Assembly: GCA_900767025.1 (NCBI GenBank)
Contig: CAAFXS010000058.1
Location: 1-13,793 of the forward strand
DNA length: 13,793 nt
Reading direction: 5' to 3'
Origin: Clostridia bacterium
GTDB lineage: Bacteria; Bacillota; Clostridia; Oscillospirales; Acutalibacteraceae
Position 1 is the stretch's first letter, and each line of letters starts with the position of its first letter. The notes under the pieces were generated by a model. That model was not told where the DNA came from, searched no databases, and saw only the letters and a program-made list of their open reading frames with translations. A program made the translations under genes and the position numbers. Of the stretch, positions 1 through 8,500 are shown one piece after another.

Positions 1-348
1 CATTCCACCACAAAGTTTTTGGAATTGTTTTTCTCAAACCTTCTGCTCGGTACAAATTACGAATTAAAGAATCGCTATATGCATGTTGATTTTGTGGATG
101 AAAACGCTCCCCAAAGTGCCAAAAACGAAACGCCAAAGTGCCAAATTGACACTTTGAAGTGTACTTTAGAAGAACTTGCCGTGTTAGATTTAATAAAAAA
201 GAACCCGTCTGTTAAGCAAACCGAGCTTGCAGAACAAACAGGAAAGTCAGTCAGAAGCATAAAACGCATTATAGACTCTCTGAAAGAGAAACAATATATT
301 CGTAGAGTTGACGGCAAACGCTACGGTAAATGGGAAGTTTTAGGTTAA
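1..348 (+). CDS. C-terminal end of a winged-helix protein, probably an AlbA_2/AAA_4-type ATP-binding regulator (5' end missing)
   Basis: The reading frame is open to the first base of the window, so this is the tail of a larger gene; a TTG at 19 is in frame but has no convincing ribosome binding site and I do not treat it as the start. About the last 60 of the 115 visible residues form a winged helix-turn-helix: an LDLIKKNPSVKQTELAEQTG helix pair, a recognition helix with SVRSIKRIIDSL, and a wing ending in RRVDGKRYGKWEVL. This layout is typical of the C-terminus of clostridial ATP-binding proteins with an AlbA_2 (divergent AAA_4) domain, which are common in mobile elements. The catalytic part lies outside the window, so the family assignment is inference. 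The preceding linker contains a repeated motif described separately. A MarR- or BirA-type regulator is an alternative. Confidence 0.6.
   Translation, partial: HSTTKFLELFFSNLLLGTNYELKNRYMHVDFVDENAPQSAKNETPKCQIDTLKCTLEELAVLDLIKKNPSVKQTELAEQTGKSVRSIKRIIDSLKEKQYIRRVDGKRYGKWEVLG
111..156. repeat. Short direct repeat with an inverted partner inside the partial winged-helix gene
   Basis: The 13-mer CCAAAGTGCCAAA occurs at 111-123 and again at 133-145. It is followed by CACTTTG at 150-156, the reverse complement of CAAAGTG at 134-140. The stretch encodes the linker in front of the winged helix. It may be a repeat expansion in a flexible linker or an intragenic operator; the sequence alone cannot decide. 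Confidence 0.5.
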
Positions 349-418
349 GATGTAAGAAATTTATTATTACACCGCACATATCTTTTTTCTCAAGGCTACG
401 AGCATTAGAATCGCAGAC

Positions 419-447
419 TCGCAAAATGTAGATATATGTGTGATAAT
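419..447 (+). promoter_or_regulatory. Possible extended -10 promoter for the five-gene operon
   Basis: GATAAT at 442-447 is preceded by TGT, giving an extended -10 element (TGTGATAAT at 439-447). Seventeen bases upstream there is only a poor -35 match, TCGCAA at 419-424. Transcription would start near 454, leaving a leader of about 28 bases before the ATG at 482. The 133-base gap between the two genes (349-481) holds nothing else I can call: no clear terminator for the upstream gene and no small ORF with a ribosome binding site. Confidence 0.3.
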
Positions 448-481
448 GTCGCAAATGCAAGAATTGGAGGGAGACGGAATT

Positions 482-2479
482 ATGGGTTCCTCTTCGGAAA
501 CTAAAGAACAAACGGTGGCTTCAGAGAAGTATCAGCCTGCCCTGAACGATTACTATAATGAACGCTTCAAAAGACTGGTTGAACGAATGAGTCACAATTT
601 GCCTATTAATAGAACTGCGATTATTAAACGTGAGCTAGAGCAAATTGATGTTGATAATTCGGATGATCAATTAGAATCGCTTAAGTATGCTTCAGCTTTA
701 AGTGTACTTATGGATCTTTCTCTTCAGGGTTGGATTTTTGAAATAGAGGATGGTTCTCTTACTTTAAAAATGGAAAACGATAACCTTGATGATAAGCAAA
801 AGCTGCGTTATCGATTAAGTGCCGAGAAGAATGCGCAATTTAAATCTCCGAGCGTCGCTGCATTTATAAAGCAAATGGAGTCCAATAAAAACTATCAAGG
901 TAAGAACATCTCAGTAAGAAATTTAATCGGGGACAAGCATTTTTTAATTCATCAAATTCAAAATGGTCAAAAAGTTTGTGAACCCTATATACAGCTTGTT
1001 ACTGGCGAGCGTGATACCTTGACAGGCTATAAGCTTTCTGATATTTGGCGTTACTTTCGATATACATGGTCAATCCCCTATAAAACAATGCCCGGGCGTA
1101 ATATGTTTTATTTGGTTAGGGATCGTTTGCAACCATATCATCCAGTTATAGGTATCTTTGCACTTGGAAATTCCGTTTTGAATCTTACCGTTAGAGATGA
1201 CGATATAGGTTGGACGGTTGATGCTATAAAAAGAAATATGGCTTTAAAAACCGAGGAGAACTTTTGCGAGCAAATCATCAGCGGAACAGATGGAAAACGT
1301 GTAAAGACAAGAATCAGCAGAGCAATCGAAACTGAAGCAGAGCATTTCACTCGAGCAACAGAATATGCTAACAAAATGTATCCCCTACTTCTGAAAAACA
1401 TCGAGGAGGCCATTTCGGAAATCTATTTAAAAGATTTGGGTTATCATAGAAACACTAAATACCCCAAACAAGAAAAAATTGACGAGCTTATTGCAATGGC
1501 TGAAGAATACGCAGAAAAGTCTATAAATAACAAAAACAATGAAAAAGCTCCCAACTGGGAAGAAGAGGCTCAAAGCAATCTGTTTAAGCGCAAGCGTGCT
1601 GCTGAGTTAGCAAAGCTACTGGAAACAAAGTGTATTTTCAATGAGGTAAAAGGCTCTACAAATTTAGAACGCTTAAATCAGCTATTAACAACAGAAACCG
1701 GGAGAAAAGCAATACATACTGCTTTGATTGCAAACAGAAAGCGTAAAATTGGCTCTAATATGATGGATATTATAGTTTGCGGCTCAATTCCGCCGTACAA
1801 CGAGCTCCTTGGAGGAAAGCTAATAAGCATCCTCTCCTGTAGTCCTACTGTTATTAGTGATTATACTCATCGATATGAAAATCAGGTTAGCGAAATAGCT
1901 TCAAGAATGAAGGGACAGCGTGTTATTCGAGATAGTAAACTGGTTTATTTAGGGACAACAAGCCTATACGCAGTAGGAAGTAGCCAATACAATCGTATCA
2001 AGGTTCCTCTTTCTGAGAATAGCAATCTTGAGTTCAGAAAAATAGGTATCACCGAAGGCTTTGGAACAGTTTTCTTTTCTAAGGAAACCACATCGCTTTT
2101 CTCTAAGCTGTTAGAACTTCAGGATGGCGGCAAGAAGATTAATCATGTTTTCGGAGAAGGCACAAGCCCTCGTTTTAGAATGATTAGCAGAGGCTTGAGT
2201 AGTATTGGGATAAAAGCTGACGCCTTTCTCAAGCATTACTCTCCGAGAATTGTTTATTCGATTAATCTTGCAAATAATACTAACGAATATCTTTTGGGCA
2301 TTGATAAGGATGCGGATTATGTATACGATTTGAACAATCCAACAATCGTTGAACAAAAGACGCAGGAGCTTATCGATTATTGGTATAACCGGTGGCTTAC
2401 CAAACGACTTACAACTGTTAATATTGAACAGCGTCTTAATGACTTCGATATTGAATCAATACTGTTAGGAAATATATAA
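482..2479 (+). CDS. Long DUF4338 / Druantia DruA-like protein (665 aa), first gene of putative defence operon
   Basis: This protein matches my recollection of the DUF4338 family, whose members include DruA of the Druantia anti-phage systems. Two conserved blocks are visible: residues 204-244, with PGRNMFYLVRD followed by HPVIGI, a LGNSV turn, VRDDDIGW; and residues 426-504, with NMMDIIVCGSIPPYN, LLGGKL and LGTTSLYAVGSSQYN. Residues 1-200 are charged and helical with no domain I recognise. The biochemical role of DruA is not something I can state. The ATG at 482 is chosen because GGAGGGAG lies eight bases ahead; an in-frame ATG at 440 lacks such a site. The gene opens the operon, with only 10 bases to the next gene and a ribosome binding site overlapping its own stop. 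The druE-type giant helicase of classical Druantia is not in the window, so this is not a standard Druantia locus. Some DUF4338 proteins have been linked to transposases, but no transposase motif or terminal repeat is seen. Confidence 0.8.
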   Translation: MGSSSETKEQTVASEKYQPALNDYYNERFKRLVERMSHNLPINRTAIIKRELEQIDVDNSDDQLESLKYASALSVLMDLSLQGWIFEIEDGSLTLKMENDNLDDKQKLRYRLSAEKNAQFKSPSVAAFIKQMESNKNYQGKNISVRNLIGDKHFLIHQIQNGQKVCEPYIQLVTGERDTLTGYKLSDIWRYFRYTWSIPYKTMPGRNMFYLVRDRLQPYHPVIGIFALGNSVLNLTVRDDDIGWTVDAIKRNMALKTEENFCEQIISGTDGKRVKTRISRAIETEAEHFTRATEYANKMYPLLLKNIEEAISEIYLKDLGYHRNTKYPKQEKIDELIAMAEEYAEKSINNKNNEKAPNWEEEAQSNLFKRKRAAELAKLLETKCIFNEVKGSTNLERLNQLLTTETGRKAIHTALIANRKRKIGSNMMDIIVCGSIPPYNELLGGKLISILSCSPTVISDYTHRYENQVSEIASRMKGQRVIRDSKLVYLGTTSLYAVGSSQYNRIKVPLSENSNLEFRKIGITEGFGTVFFSKETTSLFSKLLELQDGGKKINHVFGEGTSPRFRMISRGLSSIGIKADAFLKHYSPRIVYSINLANNTNEYLLGIDKDADYVYDLNNPTIVEQKTQELIDYWYNRWLTKRLTTVNIEQRLNDFDIESILLGNI

Positions 2480-2489
2480 GGAGGTTGCA

Positions 2490-4034
2490 ATGTCAAAGCT
2501 AGATTTTATAAAAAAGCTTTACAACGGAAAGAACTGCTATTCCGATCATATGTCTGATGAAGAGCTTGGGCTTCTTCATATAACATCAAAGGTTGAGGGC
2601 TTGATTGAGGAAATGCTCGGTAAAGGAAAAATAATTTTTCTTACTGGAAATCCAGGAGACGGAAAAACCTTTTTAATAAAGTCTGTTAATTCAGCAATAC
2701 AAAAATATAAGGCCTATGTCGAAAAGGATATGAATAATATTACAGGCTACGAAGCTATCGTGAACGATATTATAGCTTGTTATCAGGAGCATCGCCCAGC
2801 AATTATTGCGGTCAATGAATATCCTTTCATACAGCTTTGCAAGCATATAAAAAAACAGGCACCTGATATTTACAAAGAAATAGTTGTCGCAAAGAAAAGT
2901 GCAATCACATATAGCATTTCCACACCGCTTTCCGGAAGAGTAGCATTAATAGATCTTAACGAGAGAAATCTTTTGGATGCCGACAGAAATCTTTTAGGCG
3001 AGCTTATAGATAGATTTATAGCACTTATTTCAGAAGATACCCAACATAATAAGTATTTGGAATATAATCTTAAGGCTCTTTCCATTCCTGAAGTCAAGGT
3101 GCAGGTGCTTTCGTTGATGCAGCTTGCTGCCTCGGAATGTGAGCACTTTGCTATACGTGATATTTTAGGAGCATTGTCCTTTGTATTTACTGCCTGCTTA
3201 ATGGAGGATTATGAGGGACAAAAGTATTATTCGGCTATTTTTTCAGGCTCTAACCAGCTACTACAGGCAATTCAGCAATTTGATCCGATTTATCTTTCAT
3301 CACCTTCGCTTGATGAGCAGCTTTGGAACGGAGAAATAAAAGAAGGGTGGCTTATTGAGGCTCCAAGTAAATGGCCAAACGATCCCGAATTTGAAGACGG
3401 AGAGGTTGACGACGCAGTAAGCCTTTTCAAAGAAATTAAGCGACAGTATTATTTTGAAAACATTCACGGCCATAAGCTTTTGCTGCTACAGCCTAGCGAA
3501 ATCAAAAAGTGTACAGATATGTTTGTTAACTTTGATTCACAAAAAAAGAAAATCAAGGAACGTCTTATAAAATCCATTAACAAATTGTTTTTGCCCTCTT
3601 CTGATGATAAAAAGTCCTTGCATATTTGGACAACCCATAGATATGATATGAGCATTCCCGCTACGGTCGCAGTTTCAAGTAAATCTATTGATGCAAGTGA
3701 GCTTGATATTCAGATGCCGAGGCCAGCAGATTGGTTAATGGGTATAGAGTATATTCCTAACCACATTATTATGACACCCAAAGGAAAAAGCGAGCCCGTT
3801 TTACGTTTAGATATTGATTTTATACGGACATTAAATGCTATTGAGGAGGGCTATCCCATAAATCTGTTAGCTCCTCAGTATGAGCAAGCAGCAGCAATGT
3901 TTTTGCAGCAGCTTGATGATAACGGACTTACAGAGGAAAATGACGATGGCGAAGTAATCATAGCCAGCCGTCGAAAGAATTACAAAAAATCAGTATATAT
4001 TCAGGACGGCCAATATGGATTTGAGGAGGATTAA
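2490..4034 (+). CDS. P-loop NTPase, DptF-like (514 aa)
   Basis: A Walker A motif GNPGDGKT sits at residues 53-60 behind a hydrophobic strand (KIIFLT). A Walker B-like strand AIIAVNE is at 103-109, and a second conserved strand ALIDLNERNL at 151-160. The combination of GxxGDGKT, an INE/VNE-type strand and a DLNxRxL strand is what I associate with DptF (DndF), the ATPase of the phosphorothioate-dependent restriction complex DptFGH, and the length of about 500 residues fits. The rest is helical and charged. No membrane segment or signal peptide is present, so it should be cytoplasmic. TAAGGAGG overlaps the upstream stop and sets the ATG at 2490; the next gene starts two bases after this stop, so translation is probably coupled. 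The DptF link rests on motif memory and gene order; a generic STAND/AAA-type ATPase is the alternative. Confidence 0.68.
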   Translation: MSKLDFIKKLYNGKNCYSDHMSDEELGLLHITSKVEGLIEEMLGKGKIIFLTGNPGDGKTFLIKSVNSAIQKYKAYVEKDMNNITGYEAIVNDIIACYQEHRPAIIAVNEYPFIQLCKHIKKQAPDIYKEIVVAKKSAITYSISTPLSGRVALIDLNERNLLDADRNLLGELIDRFIALISEDTQHNKYLEYNLKALSIPEVKVQVLSLMQLAASECEHFAIRDILGALSFVFTACLMEDYEGQKYYSAIFSGSNQLLQAIQQFDPIYLSSPSLDEQLWNGEIKEGWLIEAPSKWPNDPEFEDGEVDDAVSLFKEIKRQYYFENIHGHKLLLLQPSEIKKCTDMFVNFDSQKKKIKERLIKSINKLFLPSSDDKKSLHIWTTHRYDMSIPATVAVSSKSIDASELDIQMPRPADWLMGIEYIPNHIIMTPKGKSEPVLRLDIDFIRTLNAIEEGYPINLLAPQYEQAAAMFLQQLDDNGLTEENDDGEVIIASRRKNYKKSVYIQDGQYGFEED

Positions 4035-4036
4035 AA

Positions 4037-5515
4037 ATGGCAACTGATACTCTAAAAAGAATTAGTGAGGATATTTGCAAGGATTATCTTGGCTTCTATC
4101 CTACAACTAATGCTACAAAGCCTCCTCATATCGCCAACGGACTTTTTAGGTGCTGTACTGGTGAAACCTGCAACACAAGAGATGTTCACGAGTGGATAAT
4201 CAGCGACGGAAGAAAGGATGCTGTTTCATCCGATGCCATTATAGATAAGTATCAAGATATTCTTCAAAACGGATATCACGAAAAGGCTTCAGATATCAAG
4301 GAACTCCGTTGCCTACTTGATGATATTTTTGATCAAGATAATGCTGTCTATCCAAGCTATGAATTTTCTGTAATGACAATATCCTCTCATTGGATGATTA
4401 GAAACAAGGTGTCATCGGAAATGGGAATAGGAGATTTCTTATTTGATGTCCTTTCGAAAAAGCTTGATGGGAAGCGTTCGCCAATAATCGAGTTACTACA
4501 GAAGGCTTTGGATGATGACACAGATGACATCACAAAGCTGGTTAAGCCAATAATCGCATTCCCTTCTGAAAAAGAAAAGCGAAATGTTGGAGATATTGTG
4601 TATAAAGAGGACACCGAAATTGCCTGGGATCCTGTAAAGCAATCAATTCGAGAGGGCTTTGATAGACTTGCATTAAATATTCAAGATATTGGTGAAGTTA
4701 AAAACAGTCTTACTGTGCTAAAGAGAATCGTAAATTATTCTATTTTCGCAACCTTCTTATACCTTACAAACGGAAATTATGCTGTGCATAATGGAAAGAA
4801 GCCTCCAATTGTAATTGACGCAGGAGCAGATTTAGAATCCATCAAAAAAGCTAGCGAACAGACCTACACTATAGCAAAAAAGTCTGTAGAGGATTATTTT
4901 GCCAATGCCATCAAAAAATGGCTAAAGCCGGTGATTTCTGCTGACACTATTGAAGAATGTGCCCAATGGATAGATTCAATGATTTTCTCTACGGTTGATA
5001 GAGAGAATAATATTAAGCCTGCACTTGTCAGCTATTTTGAAAGCTTCTGCGAAGAGGAATCTTCTCCTATGGCTGCATTATCACGTGCTCTTCAAATTGT
5101 ATTATACACCTTTGAATATAAAAACAATTCGCCGTCTGATTTTTGTAGGGTTTTAGGTGTTCGCTCCGGCCTGATTGGTCCAAAAGGAAATCGGGCCAAA
5201 ACAAAGAGATACCTAGTGAACAGCTTTACTCTTGAAACCATTACACTCAGCGCTTTGTCTACAGATGAGTTAAAGGATGGTATTGAGTTAAAGGATTTAG
5301 GCGTACGTCTTCTTGATGCATACAACATTTTAATAGGAGCAGATTCAGAGCGGGAATATGGCATTTTGGAGGCGTATAATATTGCGCAAGCAACCCCAGG
5401 AGATCTGAGAGGAGACTTGAGTGTGAATGCTCAAAAATTAGCCGATACATATATTTCACTTGGCTTTGGCAAAAAATATGCTGATGGTGTTACTTTAATA
5501 GGATGGAGGCTATAA
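4037..5515 (+). CDS. Uncharacterised 492-aa protein in the DptG position of the operon
   Basis: I do not recognise a domain. The protein is soluble, largely helical and acidic in the middle, with no signal peptide. A short cysteine-rich patch (C39, C40, C45 in LFRCCTGETCNTRD) is too sparse to be a standard zinc finger. A hydrophobic segment around residues 230-245 (IVNYSIFATFLYLTN) looks like a buried helix rather than a membrane span. The gene is wedged between a DptF-like ATPase and a DptH-like nuclease-translocase, with gaps of two and three bases and ribosome binding sites inside the preceding gene ends. In dpt loci the equivalent slot encodes DptG, a protein of roughly similar size; I assign the position, not the function. 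It is probably a structural partner bridging the ATPase and the translocase. Confidence 0.6.
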   Translation: MATDTLKRISEDICKDYLGFYPTTNATKPPHIANGLFRCCTGETCNTRDVHEWIISDGRKDAVSSDAIIDKYQDILQNGYHEKASDIKELRCLLDDIFDQDNAVYPSYEFSVMTISSHWMIRNKVSSEMGIGDFLFDVLSKKLDGKRSPIIELLQKALDDDTDDITKLVKPIIAFPSEKEKRNVGDIVYKEDTEIAWDPVKQSIREGFDRLALNIQDIGEVKNSLTVLKRIVNYSIFATFLYLTNGNYAVHNGKKPPIVIDAGADLESIKKASEQTYTIAKKSVEDYFANAIKKWLKPVISADTIEECAQWIDSMIFSTVDRENNIKPALVSYFESFCEEESSPMAALSRALQIVLYTFEYKNNSPSDFCRVLGVRSGLIGPKGNRAKTKRYLVNSFTLETITLSALSTDELKDGIELKDLGVRLLDAYNILIGADSEREYGILEAYNIAQATPGDLRGDLSVNAQKLADTYISLGFGKKYADGVTLIGWRL

Positions 5516-5518
5516 CAA

Positions 5519-8500
5519 ATGAGCAAAAAGCTACTGACACAAGTTGTAACAAAACTTGTAAATGAATATGCAACTGCTAGAGAATATGGCGTGTCGCTTG
5601 TTACCATTCCTGACTTTAACTATTCTCAGTTTGCTGAGGAATTAGATACAAGTCGTTGTGTTCAGCTTTTCTTCCTAGGCTTTTCTAAGCAACAGGAACA
5701 GGAATTGATTGATACCTTGCCAGACAAGGGTGACTCTGTAAGCTATGCCTTTACAGTTGAGCAGGCGGAGCAGTCTCGAAATTCAGGAGATGAGAATGTA
5801 TTTCGAATCCTAATAATTAAAAGATCAGAAATAGAAAAAATTTCATCTCTAAGATGGTTTCCTGAAATAACCTTGGAAAAGGTTTACACCAAAAGCTGTG
5901 ATATTGTTAAGGAAGAGCTATCAGGAACTAATAGTGTCATTGATGCACTTATTAAGGCTTTGCGTTGCAAGCCTATTCGAAGCATACTTAGCTTTGAAAG
6001 AGTATTAGGATATTTAGAGCTATTACTTGAGACCGAAGATAAATGTCTCCCTTCTGCAATCAAGGAGAACTACTACATGCTTGGTCTGTGTGCGGATAAA
6101 AGCATTGACAGCAAAAATCCTGCCAAGGATGATTTTGTTGCCAGGATTCGTCACAACCACGCAATTATAGAAAAAATCAGTAATCTCGAGCAAACTGAGC
6201 GGCAAAGCATTACTAATTATTATTCTAAAGACAATGTTAATAAAGAGATGCCTCGGTTAATTTTAAACTACTATAAATCGAGGAATATTGAACTGCTCAA
6301 ATTGATGGATCTCGATGATGTGGAGAAATGTCTTAAAGCAGCAAAGAAATCAGATCCTAAGCCCACTCCAACCAAAACCAAGGGTTCAAGAGTTAAACCT
6401 ACAGCATTGGCTGCACAGCTCATGTTTGATAACAACAGTGAGCAAATTAACGACGTGCTGACAAATATAGCAAGTGAATTGGACAAGGATGAGGTTAGAA
6501 AAAAAGCAGAAAAGATCGATATTGATGTAAACGATTTAAAGCTTCAAATACACACAGAGCCTATTACTGAGGTAATAGCCACCGAATTATCAACTGAGGA
6601 TGATTTTGGCGGTATAATTCGTGCTGAGGTACAGGCTCCCGGAGAGGCTATACGTGAACGTGGAAAATATCCTCCTGAGCTATTTAAAAAGGAACACCTT
6701 GATATCGTTTGGAGTAATCTTGCAAAAATTGCAACCTTGTTAACGGATGGAGAAACTATTTCTGAAGGCTTAAAGTGCTTCCTTTCTGCAAGAGAAAAGC
6801 TTATCCCTTACAGAAAACGCTTGCAGGATTCACCGATGCTTCAGGTTTTGGCTAAATACTCACTGTTTGCAGAATATTTAAAAGCATATGAAAAGCTTCT
6901 CAACTCAATTAACGAGGATTTTCCGAAAATTTGGGGAATATCTGCTTCTAAAGCTAAGGAAATAATTAATACAGTTATGTCCTTAGATTATGTATTTATT
7001 GTTGGAGAAGCAAGACTTCACGCCATTCCTACACCGCTTCACCCCTTATATCTGTGGAAATATATTGAGCTTGCAAAGGAAATTCTTTCAAGTAAAGGGT
7101 TAAACGGTACCGAGGAATGTCATCTTTCAGAGGATGACAAAGCATTTATTATTCGTAAGGCTGACGATATTCCGGATCCCCTGTCTGTTATGCTAATGCC
7201 TGTTACTGTGTCGACAAGCGGAGCAGCGTTTCTACCACTCTCTGGAAGAATAGGAATGCTTCCCATTTACTCAAATCAACCACAAATTAATCAAAGCGAA
7301 AATGGCGTAGATACCCTAAAGCAACAAATTATTAGATATTTATGCCTCTATCCTCACGCAGGAATGATGCTAAAGCTTGCTTTTATTGATCCTCCGTCTG
7401 TAGAGGTAGTTGTAGCTATGCTTAAAGCTCTGAATAACGACAAGGAATTCAACATTAGCGGCATAGAGGTTTCTATATTCAGAACAAAGGAGGTTCCTAA
7501 CGACTGGGTGGAAATTGAGGATGAATCCTTAAATGATGGCATGCTTGGAAAGGTAAAGGGGAAACGCAGATTGAACTTTAAGCTCAAGATTGCAGATCAA
7601 CGTCGTTCCTATACGCAAATTCTGTCTGAGCTTTCCCAACAGCAGCATCTGCTTGTCATTTTTGATCCTAATGAGGTGAAAATTGAAACTGCGCAAAATA
7701 ATAAGCATATTCATCTTCATCCTCTTTGCGTTCCAAAAATATATAAATATGATCCGGTTGATGAAAAGGTTGAAATCAGACCTGCGAGTGAAGGCGGAAT
7801 CTTTACTGTTTATTCCAGTATAATAGAAAAGCTAAATGAGCAGCCTTCTACATTTAGTCATACTGGCACATATTTTCATACTCCGCTTAAGCGTGAAACC
7901 TATAATAGCTTCCTCGAAAAGGCTGATTGGCTTGTCATTTTAGATCAAAGTCTTAAGAGTTGGGATATTTCTCTACGGGCAGCTAGTGAAAAGCTGTTTT
8001 ATAGAGAAAATAGCTATCGTTCAATAGGCATTTACTCGAATAATTGTAGAAAGTTTATTGTAGGCTATGATCTGCTTGTTAAAAAGCTTGGTAATTTCGT
8101 TCCCAAGCAGGAAGGACTTAAAAGCATCATCGAAGCTATACGTGAAATCAATGATGACGGTCTTTTAAGCATTGTATCGCATACCTCAACAAGAATTTTT
8201 GATTCCAATCACGGTAAGGGTAGTCTTGGCACAGCGATTGCTGCAATTAAATACAAAAAGAAGCATCCGGATGCTCTTATTGTTGGTTTGGACACACAAT
8301 TGGCACAGGAATGGCTAGCTGATAGAGAGGATGGAAGATTACCGGATTTAATTGGCATAAGATTAGATGACAGTGGAGAAGCAATAATAGACATTATAGA
8401 GGTAAAAACCTATAGTGACAGTCCCAATTCCTTCGTAATCAAGGAGGATAAGATTTCCGGTCACGCAGTCGAGCAAGCCGCTGTTCTTGAGAACCTTGTA

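Noticed and set aside
349..481. Inverted CACATATC/GATATATGTG pair upstream of the operon as an operator
   Set aside because: The arms are imperfect, about 50 bases apart and AT-rich, so chance is likely.
482..2479. Reading the DUF4338 protein as a transposase
   Set aside because: No acidic catalytic triad, zinc ribbon or flanking terminal inverted repeats are visible, and the gene is the first of a coupled operon.
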